Assembly: GCA_019749805.1 (NCBI GenBank)
Contig: JAIEPH010000032.1
Location: 38,918-102,917, forward strand
DNA: 64,000 nt
From: Mycobacteriaceae bacterium
GTDB taxonomy: Bacteria; Actinomycetota; Actinomycetes; Mycobacteriales; Mycobacteriaceae
Reading direction: 5' to 3'
Positions 52,612 to 61,947 of this stretch are shown here, piece after piece. The notes beneath the pieces were generated by a model that was not told where the DNA came from, did no database searches, and worked only from the letters and a program-made list of their open reading frames with translations. Position 1 is the stretch's first letter; each line of letters starts with the position of its first letter. Both the position numbers and the translations under genes were made by a program.

Positions 52612-52914
52612 TTAGGCGATGGCGGCGGAGGCCGCGTTGATCGCCTCGGTCGCGCTAAATGTGCCCGCCGACAGCGCCATTGCCGCCGACCTGAATGCGC
52701 GTTCACCGGTGAACTGGAACAGCATCATCAACGTCTGGAAGGTGCGCTGCAGAACCAATGTCTGAGCCATCACCGAGGTGCTGTCCACCCCAGGAGGCAT
52801 CACCGCGGTAATCACCGGGGCTGACCCCAGCGCTGCCGAACCGAGCTGTGCGGCTGCAGAAGCATCAAATGCCGCCGAACCACTCACTACACCGGGATCT
52901 ACGAGAAGTGCCAC
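52612..52914 (-). CDS. PE-family protein
   Basis: 100 aa from GTG 52914, with AGGAGGGG 4-5 bases upstream, which decides the start. Two long helices: VALLVDPGVVSGSAAFDASA and TLVLQRTFQTLMMLFQFTGE, ending FSATEAINAASAAIA. The length equals the bare PE domain. The usual C-terminal YxxxD/E signal is FSATE here, Phe replacing Tyr. Expected to form a heterodimer with the PPE protein 124 bases downstream. Lies directly after eccC. Confidence 0.8.
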   Translation of the reverse strand: MALLVDPGVVSGSAAFDASAAAQLGSAALGSAPVITAVMPPGVDSTSVMAQTLVLQRTFQTLMMLFQFTGERAFRSAAMALSAGTFSATEAINAASAAIA

Positions 52915-53009
52915 GGTATCCCCTCCTATGACCTTTCCTTGGAAAATATGGTTGTGACCTATCTTACGGGCGCTCCAGTTAGCTGTCGCACCCCAAATTT
53001 CGTCGGCGG

Positions 53010-56000
53010 CTACTCCTGCGGAAGCTCGGGAGGTTCGGTCCAGGGAGCAAGAACGGTCCCGACCAATTCGGACTCCACCCACAGGCCTTTACCTGGCCGT
53101 TCCTGCGCCACTGGGCGCACACTGTTGGTGGCCACGGGCGCGAGCATCGGGTCACCATCCAGGATCAGCGTTGGGCTGAAGTTTTGTCGCACCGCTCGCC
53201 ACAGCGGATGGATCAATGAAACGTTCGAATACTGTTGATCCAGCTGCGCCGAATACATGATGTGCAGGCCCAACTGAGCACCTTGGGGTGCCAGGGAGGC
53301 GACAGTCTCCGCACCCAGCTTTGCCGGGGCGAACGGAAAATCTCCCGAGTTGTGAGGCAGCAACTCGGAGTTGTCGATGACCACGAATATCTCCGGGCCC
53401 TCCCAGAAGCGGTGCGTTGCAGCAGTTTCCGGATCGAGATCATCGTCATCGGGCGGTTTGCGGGCCTGAAGTTCTTCGACGAGCTCCAGCATGCGTTTGC
53501 GGGCCTGACTGGCGGTCAGCGAGTAGGACGCCACGTACTCCCGCGGGAACATCCCCATGTTCTGCCGCGCTAGGTCAATCACATGGAACTGCGCCTGCTC
53601 GGGGGTCAAGACATCCATGACGGACCGGGACGCTGAGCGCAGTGTCGTGGTGCGGCCCGATTTCGGTCTGCCCAGGACGGCCAGGTGCGGCTGGTGGCGG
53701 TAATGCCACACCACCGGTGACAGATCACGTTCACGCAGCGCCACGACAACCTTGCCGGGGGCGTCTTTCTGCAGGTCAGTCAAGGTGATGCGCTCGGGTA
53801 GACGAGCCATTTGCGTGGATCGCTTCGCCCCGACCTGCTCGGCGAACACCCGCGCAAACCCGTCTTTATCGGCCACCACGGTGCCGTGCGCGTCAGTCAG
53901 GCGGGGCAATCCGGTCAGCATGCGGTACCCACCAGGGCTGATCCCCCACCCGGCCTGCTTGGCGGGCAGACTCGCTGCTTCTGTGCGGTTCAGAGTGGAG
54001 GTGTCGTTGGGGCCTAGCTTGAGTTCGACGCGGCCGTTGACGTTCGTGGCCACCTGGTGGGCAAACGCGTGCCCATGGGTCACAGTCGACAGCACCAGAT
54101 GCACCCCCGCGGCCAAACCGTGCTGGGAAATCCTGAGCATCCTCGCGACGAACCGGTCCTCGCGCGGCGTGGTCAGTGTCGTCTTCACCTTGACGAAGTC
54201 CTCAACCACCAGCACCACCTGGCCACCCGGGATCTCGGGAAGATCCTGCGGATCGGCGGCCCGCCGCTCGAAGAACTCTTGAGCGGTGATATCGAGCTCG
54301 CCGAATTTCTTCGTCCGGAAGTCGATCAGTTCGATGATCGAATCGAGGACCCGCAGCACACCGTCGATGTCGCCGCCGGACGCGATACCCGCGACATGGG
54401 GGATCGACCGCAGATTCATCATCGCCGAGGCCGCACCCGCGATGCAGTAGAACTGCATGTAGTCGGGGCGATACATCAAGGCCCCACCCAACACCGCGGT
54501 CATCAACGCGGTCGTCAGACCCGAATGCGCACCGCCGGCGATCGCCCAATGCCGATCACGCAGATCCAGCGCCACAACCGGTTGTGTGCATTCGAACGGG
54601 CAATCCTCCTGCCCGATCGGAAGGCTCAGACCCGCCGTGTCGCCATAGTCCTGTGTCCACGGCTTGCCGCGCAGTCGACGCACCATCTCATCGGCATCAA
54701 GACCCACCTCCAGCGGCGGCAACCAAAAGTCGACCAACGGACGAGCCGCGGGGCCACCCACGGCGTTAATCACCGTCTCGGTCTCAGACAGCGGCTTCTC
54801 GTCGGGCGCGGTCTCGGCCGGCACCAGATCACGCTCCACCTCGATCGGCGGCGGCGCCATCCGCCCGTCTATATCCTCCGTGGGCGTGACTGCGAACTCG
54901 CGCGGTTCGAACCAGTCGCCTGCCTCGATCACCTTGCGTTCATCGACCGGCGCCATCGGAATGTGGTCGGCCATGGTGTTGAAGAAGCGGATCTTCTTGA
55001 CCGTGTCCGATCCCACCTTCAAATATCCGGTGCCCTCGGCGCCCCGCGACGGAATGTGGTAGGCGATCGGCTCATTGATCACCTCACGTGACACTTGGGC
55101 GGTACCAGTGCGCAACGCAATCCGGAATCCCAACACCGGATCGATCATCCGCATCAACTGCGGGACATCGTATTTCTGCCCGCACAGCAGCAGAGAAATG
55201 TCGTAGGCGCGGCCCTGGCGGACCAGGTGGTCGAAAAACGGGAAGATCTCCGGATAGACGTCAGGCAGCTCGTTGAACTCGTCCACGATGACCTGAAGCG
55301 CCGGCATCAGCGGCAGATCGGCGCCCTCGCCGATCTTGGCGTTGTACTCCCGGATATGAACACAACCCGCCGCAGTGACGGCTTCCTTTCGCCGCTCGAA
55401 CAAACCGTGCAACGCCAAATGCATTCGGCGGATCAGATGCTTTTCAGCCTTCAGATTCGACACCGCGGCGATCACGTGCGGCGAACGCTCCAGCACCTGG
55501 GCAATCGACTTCGATTTCAAGTCGAACAGGGCGATCGTGGCAACCTCGGGCGGATGTGTGAGCATCAGGCCCGATGTGATCGCGGTCAACGCGACCGACT
55601 TGCCCGACCCCATGGTGCCGACGATGATGCCGTTCAGATTCCAGCCGTAGTCAGCAGATTCCTTCAAATCCATCTCGACGACGTTGCCTTCATCATCAAC
55701 GCCGACAGGGAACCTCCAGAAACTCGAACCCTCCCGCTTACTCGACACCGACAGGGCACGCCGCTCGGCCCACAACCGCTCCGTATCCAGGAACCGCCCA
55801 TCGCGGATATCCAGCGTCTCCAACATCGAGCTGCCCGCCGCCGCGCCGCCGGCACGCTCCGAGGCGTCCTTTGACCCCGGCCGATACGGTGCCATCGCCT
55901 GGGCGAAGCGCTCGGCATCCTCCAACGCCAGCCAGTCGGCGTCGGCGTAGAACGCCATACCGCCTTCCTCGTCCTTGGCCGGGGCCAGCTTCAACGACTC

Positions 56001-57173
56001 GTCCACGCGGCGAACAACGCCGCACTCCACGCGATAGACCGACTTCCTGTCGAAACCCAAACCCCGGCCACTACCCACACTTTCGGCTAGTCGGATAAAG
56101 CACACCCCGCCGACACCGTTGGGCGGGGCCGCGCTCGCCCAGTCCGCCTCAGCGCCGCACGCGTCGTCGATGACAACCCAGAACGAATCACCGCCCGTCG
56201 TCAGGCCAATAGCGTGATCGCGAGGACCGCCCGCTGTGGCGCTCCACTGCCCGCGGTCACTGATCTCATCGGCGAAGTAATCCTCGTACTCGCGAGCCGA
56301 GGCGAACACCGTGCGCCGCTCGCCGCACCCATCACGGCTACTCGCGTCCTGCACATGTGGAAGCCATTTCGTCCACTCCCACACATCCGGCCGATCGGTC
56401 ACCACGATGAGTTTCAGATCATCAGGTGAATGCCACTGCGATAGTTGGCACATCGCCGCGCGGGCCAACCCACGAACCTCCTCTATCGGCCCGACCAGTG
56501 ACAGCGCTTTCTTCTTCGTCAGCGATACCACCCGCGGCATATCGTGGATATAGGGCTGCTCGCGCAGGAACTTTCGCTTGCCGTGGCTTGTGGCCGGTTC
56601 GACGTACATCGGCGCTTCAGGAAGCGGCGGGCAGTCGATCTGCATGCCCTGTTTGATCGTGCCAACGCCAAGCCGCACATGCCCAAAGTCGTTGAAATCC
56701 TTGAAATCATCTGTCGGGAACCGGCGTCGCTGCCACATCGCCGAACAGCCCGCCAACCCGATCAAATCCTGCGGGTCGGGGTGGCACCGCCACGACCGCT
56801 CAAACTGCTTCTCCGCGGCCTTCACCAGCTCCTTGCGCGCAACGTCGGCCTGGTTGAACCAGTCCTGGCGGTCGGCTTCCATCTCGCCCGAGGACTTCTG
56901 ATTCTGCCGATTCCCACCTCGATTGCGGAAAAACATGACGCCGTACATGACCAGCATCATCACCGGCAAAATGCTGAACCAGCCCTGCCGAATCTGAATC
57001 AGCACATAAATCAGAATCGCGACCAGCATCAGCATCACGACAGCGCCGATCAACTGAAGCATGCTGCGCGCGGGAACCCGCGGCACCGGCACCGCTTCGG
57101 GAAGCGAAACCTTACCCGCCGGAACAGGGTCCAACGGCTCACGAACCGGCCGGTCGAAATATTCAACGCTCAC
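53010..57173 (-). CDS. eccC: ESX motor ATPase EccC (single-chain)
   Basis: 1387 aa from GTG 57173. Two membrane helices at ~38-82 (LIGAVVMLMLVAILIYVLIQ, WFSILPVMMLVMYGVMFF), a DUF domain, then three FtsK/SpoIIIE ATPase domains: P-loops GTMGSGKS (519-526), GGAHSGLTT (880-888) and GRPKSGRTTT (1168-1177). The first is canonical; the second lacks the Lys and the third has Arg in its place, as known for EccC, where domain 1 drives transport. The protein is fused, unlike the split EccCa/EccCb of ESX-1. It recognises the YxxxD/E-bearing substrates and powers secretion. An operator-like inverted repeat lies 22 bases upstream. Confidence 0.95.
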   Translation of the reverse strand: MSVEYFDRPVREPLDPVPAGKVSLPEAVPVPRVPARSMLQLIGAVVMLMLVAILIYVLIQIRQGWFSILPVMMLVMYGVMFFRNRGGNRQNQKSSGEMEADRQDWFNQADVARKELVKAAEKQFERSWRCHPDPQDLIGLAGCSAMWQRRRFPTDDFKDFNDFGHVRLGVGTIKQGMQIDCPPLPEAPMYVEPATSHGKRKFLREQPYIHDMPRVVSLTKKKALSLVGPIEEVRGLARAAMCQLSQWHSPDDLKLIVVTDRPDVWEWTKWLPHVQDASSRDGCGERRTVFASAREYEDYFADEISDRGQWSATAGGPRDHAIGLTTGGDSFWVVIDDACGAEADWASAAPPNGVGGVCFIRLAESVGSGRGLGFDRKSVYRVECGVVRRVDESLKLAPAKDEEGGMAFYADADWLALEDAERFAQAMAPYRPGSKDASERAGGAAAGSSMLETLDIRDGRFLDTERLWAERRALSVSSKREGSSFWRFPVGVDDEGNVVEMDLKESADYGWNLNGIIVGTMGSGKSVALTAITSGLMLTHPPEVATIALFDLKSKSIAQVLERSPHVIAAVSNLKAEKHLIRRMHLALHGLFERRKEAVTAAGCVHIREYNAKIGEGADLPLMPALQVIVDEFNELPDVYPEIFPFFDHLVRQGRAYDISLLLCGQKYDVPQLMRMIDPVLGFRIALRTGTAQVSREVINEPIAYHIPSRGAEGTGYLKVGSDTVKKIRFFNTMADHIPMAPVDERKVIEAGDWFEPREFAVTPTEDIDGRMAPPPIEVERDLVPAETAPDEKPLSETETVINAVGGPAARPLVDFWLPPLEVGLDADEMVRRLRGKPWTQDYGDTAGLSLPIGQEDCPFECTQPVVALDLRDRHWAIAGGAHSGLTTALMTAVLGGALMYRPDYMQFYCIAGAASAMMNLRSIPHVAGIASGGDIDGVLRVLDSIIELIDFRTKKFGELDITAQEFFERRAADPQDLPEIPGGQVVLVVEDFVKVKTTLTTPREDRFVARMLRISQHGLAAGVHLVLSTVTHGHAFAHQVATNVNGRVELKLGPNDTSTLNRTEAASLPAKQAGWGISPGGYRMLTGLPRLTDAHGTVVADKDGFARVFAEQVGAKRSTQMARLPERITLTDLQKDAPGKVVVALRERDLSPVVWHYRHQPHLAVLGRPKSGRTTTLRSASRSVMDVLTPEQAQFHVIDLARQNMGMFPREYVASYSLTASQARKRMLELVEELQARKPPDDDDLDPETAATHRFWEGPEIFVVIDNSELLPHNSGDFPFAPAKLGAETVASLAPQGAQLGLHIMYSAQLDQQYSNVSLIHPLWRAVRQNFSPTLILDGDPMLAPVATNSVRPVAQERPGKGLWVESELVGTVLAPWTEPPELPQE

Positions 57174-57194
57174 CCAACAAACCTTACCTTCAGT

Positions 57195-57223
57195 TGTCTA
57201 CACAGCCACACGTCATGTAGACA
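57195..57223. promoter_or_regulatory. Inverted repeat TGTCTACA-N13-TGTAGACA (site 2)
   Basis: Arms TGTCTACA (57195-57202) and TGTAGACA (57216-57223) in the 53-base gap between the 57227 gene and eccC, immediately upstream of the eccC start. Same sequence and spacing as site 1 near espI. Probably the operator or activator site of the eccC-PE-PPE-esx-espG-eccB group. Confidence 0.68.
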
Positions 57224-57226
57224 CGC

Positions 57227-57589
57227 TCAGATGGAGATCGTCGCCGGCGTCGTGGCCGCCGCGCCCTGCGGGCCGATCTCACCCAACCGCGCGGCATTCT
57301 CCGACTCTTGCTGCGACATCGCCTCAACGCCTTCGGTTTCGCCCACCTGCCGCTGCGCCGATCTCGTCGAAAGCGCCGCGATCCACCCCGACTTGAGGGC
57401 AAACCCTTCCGCCCGCAACGCCGCCACGCCCGCGTCGATCGGCGACACGCCGCTACCCACTGCCGCGCCGGCGGTAGCGCCGGCTGCCACGGCCTGACCA
57501 TCCGCATCGGCACCGCGCGTGATCAACCCCGCCGCCGCGGTGGGGTCCAACTTCAACGTGTCACTCGATGACGAGTTGGTCGATGCCAT
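57227..57589 (-). CDS. Small probable ESX-associated protein (EspC-like layout)
   Basis: 120 aa. Ser-rich start (MASTNSSSSDTLKLDP), then TAAAGLITRGADADGQAVAA, a Gly/Ala-rich turn GAAVGSGVSPIDAG and a second helix AALRAEGFALKSGWIAALST, ending in a polar tail. L-x-L/V-DP followed by two helices is typical of EspC/DUF2580-type ESX substrates, but the match is only at the level of layout. It lies directly upstream of eccC. The palindrome falls in the gap between them. Confidence 0.55.
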   Translation of the reverse strand: MASTNSSSSDTLKLDPTAAAGLITRGADADGQAVAAGATAGAAVGSGVSPIDAGVAALRAEGFALKSGWIAALSTRSAQRQVGETEGVEAMSQQESENAARLGEIGPQGAAATTPATISI

Positions 57590-57626
57590 CCCAAATACCT
57601 TCCCTAGAAACCGAATTCATCATTGC

Positions 57627-58580
57627 TTACGACGCACTGTGCGCCGACCACCAGTGACGGAACGACGGGGGTACGTGCAGGGCGGGATGTCTGTTAGCCA
57701 CTCGTGCGGCGCAGACGCCACGCCACGCCGTGATTGCTTCCGGATACTGGTCCTCCAGCGCCCGCACGGTCCTTTCGCTTTCTGAGTCGCTCACCCCTCC
57801 GGTCATCAGCGCGCAGATCCATTCGTCGATGATGGAGGCCGCCCGGCTGGTGGTCGCTGCCCGCACGTCGTCTTGGTCGCGCACACCGTGCCCTTCTAGA
57901 GCCGCCTTCTCGAGCGTGACATCGCGGCGATTCCACTCCGTCAAGACCAACGGCTCGTACTGCGAGCGCGCGAGCGCTCCGTAGACGTCGCGATACACCT
58001 GCACTGCACGATCCAGCCGATCCTGAACACTTGACGAATACGTGCTGCGCATCCACAGCGAGTCGAAGCCAGTCTGATCCAAGACATCGGCAGCACGATG
58101 CACTTTGCCGATCCAGTCATGACGGCGGAACCACATCTGGTCATAGACGCCCACCACTTCGGGCAGGCACCCTTCGAATGATTGCGACGCTCGGTCTTCC
58201 CGCCAGGCAGCGTCGATCGTGTGTTTCACGGTGCGCACCGAGTTGGCCGGCGCGAGGCCTGCGACGGACTTGTACGCCGCAGGTCCTAAGAGAGCCGTAC
58301 CCAGATCATCATGCAGCTCGGTCAGACGCTGAGCGTATTCCGGCCACACCACCACCGGCTGGTAGTCGCGCAGCTCGTCAAACCACGCGCCTGCTGACCC
58401 ATCCTCAGCAACACCGGCCGTGGCCCGGCGCCACGCGATATCGTCGGCCTCCTTTTGCGTGCGTAACGCGACCGCGGTAGCCCAGGCCGCCGCGGCGCCC
58501 ACCATTGCGCTCAGCGCCCGATGTCTGGCCATGACAGCGTCGATCGCCGTGCGCGCCCGCGTACGATCATCCGGCCCCAC
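57627..58580 (-). CDS. Unrecognised 317-aa protein of the ESX accessory block
   Basis: From GTG 58580, 2 bases after the upstream stop, so translationally linked to the EspK-like gene. An N-terminal Ala-rich stretch (ALSAMVGAAAAWATAVALRT) could be a weak membrane or signal-like segment. The rest is helical and Trp/Asp-rich (WFDELRDYQPVVVWPEYAQR, MWFRRHDWIGKVHRAADVLD, RAASIIDEWICALMTGGVSD). No family recognised. Its constant position beside ESX substrates suggests an accessory or chaperone-like function, which is inference. Confidence 0.6.
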   Translation of the reverse strand: MGPDDRTRARTAIDAVMARHRALSAMVGAAAAWATAVALRTQKEADDIAWRRATAGVAEDGSAGAWFDELRDYQPVVVWPEYAQRLTELHDDLGTALLGPAAYKSVAGLAPANSVRTVKHTIDAAWREDRASQSFEGCLPEVVGVYDQMWFRRHDWIGKVHRAADVLDQTGFDSLWMRSTYSSSVQDRLDRAVQVYRDVYGALARSQYEPLVLTEWNRRDVTLEKAALEGHGVRDQDDVRAATTSRAASIIDEWICALMTGGVSDSESERTVRALEDQYPEAITAWRGVCAARVANRHPALHVPPSFRHWWSAHSAS

Positions 58581-58582
58581 GG

Positions 58583-61057
58583 CTATTCGCTATCCACGAG
58601 TTGACGTGCGGCATAAGCGATCTCCATGAACAGGATCGATCGCTCTTCCCCCTGAGGCTTCCACCAATACAGCAGCTCCAACAGCCGCGCCAGGTCGTGG
58701 CGAGGACGGTACATCGAAGCAGCGAGAGGGGGTGACTCCTCGAGAATCCGGTATGCCCCCGAGTCATTTCGCGCCGCGTCGATCGCAGCCACCAATTCTG
58801 TCCACTGGGCGTCGGTGATATCACCGCCGCTGTACTCAAGCCGGTTATAGATACCGGCGCCGATATCGGGAACCATCAATCCCGAATCGCCCAAGCGTGC
58901 CGACACCGCCTCATAGGCCGCCGTCGTCAAACGACCACACCGTTCGACAAGCTCCCCCATCGAACGGTCACGCTGACGCAACCAGCGCATCAATGACTGA
59001 TCAACAAGCTCCAGACGATGCATATGGGCCGCGTCGAGCACCTGATCGCGAAAATCCGATCCCTTGAATGGCGAAAGGTTGGGGTCGCACAGGTGCACGT
59101 GCTGCACCCCGGCCTCCTCGGCCGGCGCCAGATTCGTGGTGTCCGGCATCATCGCGCCCACTGCGACCGCGTGCAGCGGCAGCGTGCCATCCTCACGACG
59201 GCGCAGCTCCGCGTAGGCGGCCATCGTCGCGACCGGATTCGCCCGACCGAACCATTCCTCTCGAAACTCGCTGTCTGCCAACGAATCCGCAAACAACAGC
59301 CGAGCAGAACTAGGTAGGAACACCCCCGCTGGCACATAACTCGCGCCTTCATTGCTCGTCACCACCGTCTCCGGTGCACGACCAGGCGTCAGGAAAATAC
59401 CCACACACCACTCGATCCCCGCCTGATACACCCGGGACCCGTACATCAGTTCGTACACCAGCGAAATCGCAGTCGACAAATGTTCGTCCGGGATTACCTC
59501 GTGACCCCGGTGAGAGTCGCGCCCACGAGACGCCGGATCCAGACCCGTTGTCATAGAGGCAGTTGCCGCACCACCGGCCGCACCCGCTCCGCCAGAAGCG
59601 GCCACACCTGCCGGCGTCGGGCCGCCAGCAGGAGCCGTCGCCGGCGCGGGTGATCCGCCGACATGGCGGGCGACTTCTGAGCCCACGGGCGCCATGCCTG
59701 CACCGCCCGATGGTGCCGGTCCCGCTGTTGGTGGCGGCGGGGCCCCACCCATTACGCCCTGCATCGGCGACACCGCGGGAGCCACCGAACCCGGTGCAGC
59801 AGTGGGTGCGGCCGAGGAACTCGGCACCGCAGTGCCCCCACCCGGTGCGCCCGCCCCCGTTGGCGGGCTTGCCGGCGCCGCACTCGCCGGCGGCGCAACC
59901 GTGGGAGGAGGTGACGACATCGCTGCCGCGGAGAAATTGCGAGCGAACTCCCCTGCAGGATTTACCGGCGCACCCCCGGCCGACCCACCGCCCGACCCAA
60001 CGCCCTGACTTAAACCGCCGAGCCCACCGGAGCCGGGCCCCGAACCAAGACCCGGCGCACCGGAGGTCGGTACACCGCGCCCGGACTGAAACGCCGACGA
60101 CAGGCCCGAAGAACCACCACCCATCAGGCCTGACCCGCCACCCGAGCCGCCACCAGACGAACCACCACCCGCACCCGGCAGAGCCCCCGTAAGTGGCGAC
60201 GTCCCGCCGCCTGAGCTTGACTGGTTGGTGGTATCGCCACCGCTCGCCGGCCTACCTTCGCCACGAAGCGGATTGGTGTCTCCTGGCCCACCTTCGTGGT
60301 GTGGGTTTGCCTCATTGTGCTGGCCAGCTGGAGGCGTCGATTGATCTTGGTCGCCGGAATGGCCCGGCGAATCCTGCCCGGCTTCCCCAGGCTTTCCGTC
60401 TGGGCCGCCGCGGGTAGGGGGTGCAGCGTCGTCGCCGGTCCCGGTACCGGCGGAAAAGACGTTGTCGTCGTTGGGGGTCGATGTATAAGGACTCTCTTGA
60501 TACATCTTGCCCGGGTAGGCGCTTCCCGGAATTTGATCTGATCCGGGTACCGGTGGCGTGTGACCGGTCAGATCCTTGCCCAGGCTCGCGATTTCTGCCC
60601 CTACCGCTGTCGCGTGGGCCAGCGACGCCGTACGCGCGGCCGCAACGATCGCGTTCTCAAACGCGGCGGTGGACGAGCCCGCTTGCCGCAGCTGAGAAAT
60701 CTTGTCGTGAGCTTCCCAGTCGATGTGCTCGAGACGCGACTTCGCCGAATCGACCTTGTCGGCCGCAGAATTCAACGTCTTGTCATACGCGTCGTGAAAA
60801 TCAGCCTTCGAGTCCTTCAGAGCAGCATCGGACATGTAGCCACGGTGCGACGCGTCCGTGAACCGGCCCGCACCGATCTGCGTGAACTCGTCAGCCACTC
60901 GACGTGATCCAGCCGCCGCATCCCGCACCTCATTCGCGGCCTGCGCCTCCTGCTGGCCCTGCAGCCGCAAATCCGTCGGATCTATTCCCGGCCACGCCCC
61001 GGTCAGGATCTGACGGGAAAACTCCCGACCAGGGAATCCACTGGAATCAGAAAGCAT
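58583..61057 (-). CDS. EspK-like large ESX-associated protein
   Basis: 824 aa from ATG 61057, GGGGAGAG upstream; the frame is open to 61198 without a better start. N-terminal ~170 residues are helical (VADEFTQIGAGRFTDASHRG, YDKTLNSAADKVDSAKSRLE), like Esp/WXG substrates. A ~330-residue Gly/Pro/Ser-rich linker follows (SSGGGSGGGSGLMGGGSSGL and similar). The C-terminal ~300 residues are a folded domain (STAISLVYELMYGSRVYQAG, PSSARLLFADSLADSEFREE, YRPRHDLARLLELLYWWKPQ). This three-part build is that of EspK/EspJ-type ESX-1 proteins; the C-terminal domain resembles the DUF found in mycobacterial Esp proteins. Probably a secreted substrate or a chaperone of one. Confidence 0.6.
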   Translation of the reverse strand: MLSDSSGFPGREFSRQILTGAWPGIDPTDLRLQGQQEAQAANEVRDAAAGSRRVADEFTQIGAGRFTDASHRGYMSDAALKDSKADFHDAYDKTLNSAADKVDSAKSRLEHIDWEAHDKISQLRQAGSSTAAFENAIVAAARTASLAHATAVGAEIASLGKDLTGHTPPVPGSDQIPGSAYPGKMYQESPYTSTPNDDNVFSAGTGTGDDAAPPTRGGPDGKPGEAGQDSPGHSGDQDQSTPPAGQHNEANPHHEGGPGDTNPLRGEGRPASGGDTTNQSSSGGGTSPLTGALPGAGGGSSGGGSGGGSGLMGGGSSGLSSAFQSGRGVPTSGAPGLGSGPGSGGLGGLSQGVGSGGGSAGGAPVNPAGEFARNFSAAAMSSPPPTVAPPASAAPASPPTGAGAPGGGTAVPSSSAAPTAAPGSVAPAVSPMQGVMGGAPPPPTAGPAPSGGAGMAPVGSEVARHVGGSPAPATAPAGGPTPAGVAASGGAGAAGGAATASMTTGLDPASRGRDSHRGHEVIPDEHLSTAISLVYELMYGSRVYQAGIEWCVGIFLTPGRAPETVVTSNEGASYVPAGVFLPSSARLLFADSLADSEFREEWFGRANPVATMAAYAELRRREDGTLPLHAVAVGAMMPDTTNLAPAEEAGVQHVHLCDPNLSPFKGSDFRDQVLDAAHMHRLELVDQSLMRWLRQRDRSMGELVERCGRLTTAAYEAVSARLGDSGLMVPDIGAGIYNRLEYSGGDITDAQWTELVAAIDAARNDSGAYRILEESPPLAASMYRPRHDLARLLELLYWWKPQGEERSILFMEIAYAARQLVDSE

Positions 61058-61216
61058 CGCTCTCCCCACGCACACTGCGCCGACACAACTGCCTCCGCCC
61101 AGCCTAAACCGCTCAAGCGACAGCGCCACACGGCAATTACCAGCCGAATGCGGCCCACATATCTTTGTATAGAAAGTGGCGGAACTAGCTAACGCCAATG
61201 CGGCGCCAATTAGGCC

Positions 61217-61855
61217 TTATTGCCAGCGTATTCCGAGCTGATTGCAGCGTCCCAGCGCACCGCCATAGTCGACCACGCCGGCATTCCAAGTCTCTTCGTC
61301 GAACTGATCAGCAGGCCGGTTCGGGTAGATGTTCTGCGCGTACAGCAGCATGTCGTCGATGTATCGCTGAAGCGTGCGAGTCAGGTAACGATCCGGCGTG
61401 GCATGCTCGGCGAGTACATCTTGCACCTGACCTGCCCACACCTGGACATCACTCTTGTACGCAGGCATCGCAGAACTACGCTCGGCCGATCCCACAGGCA
61501 GTGCCTGGTACACACGGTCTGCTTCGTTCCGTTCGCGCATGAGGTCGGGGAGGGCTTCGCAGAGCGGGCGGTCGGCGTCATCGTCGAAGAGGATCGGCGC
61601 CGCGGACGCCGGCGCGGCCGAGGTTGAGGGTGCTGGCCGAGCATCGGATGGCTTCCCCACTACTGCGATCACGCTGAGCACAAGGGCTGCGATCGATGCG
61701 ATGGCCGCGACGCCGGCGAGAATCCACAAAGCTACTGGGCCGCGTCGCCGTCCGACGCGAACCGGGGGCGGTGGCGGGGGCGGATAGTGCTGCTGCCCTG
61801 ACCACCCCGGCGCAGCACCCGGCGGCGCAGGAGCCGGTGTCACGTGCGTAGCCAT
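61217..61855 (-). CDS. Single-pass membrane protein with Pro-rich N-terminus
   Basis: 212 aa from ATG 61855. Cytosolic Pro-rich N-terminus (YPPPPPPPVRVGRRRG), one membrane helix (LWILAGVAAIASIAALVLSV), then an extracytoplasmic helical domain (PLCEALPDLMRERNEADRVY, TLQRYIDDMLLYAQNIYPN) with a Cys near each end (RPLCEA and GRCNQLG), which may form a disulfide. This layout is common among small mycobacterial ESX-locus proteins; the specific family is not recognised. Confidence 0.65.
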   Translation of the reverse strand: MATHVTPAPAPPGAAPGWSGQQHYPPPPPPPVRVGRRRGPVALWILAGVAAIASIAALVLSVIAVVGKPSDARPAPSTSAAPASAAPILFDDDADRPLCEALPDLMRERNEADRVYQALPVGSAERSSAMPAYKSDVQVWAGQVQDVLAEHATPDRYLTRTLQRYIDDMLLYAQNIYPNRPADQFDEETWNAGVVDYGGALGRCNQLGIRWQ

Positions 61856-61947
61856 TCTCCCAGCTTAGCGGCTCACGACGAATTCCTGCACCGCAAATTC
61901 GCATCCGACAAGTCACGGAGTCGGGTAGGCGCGCAGGTAGAGCGACT

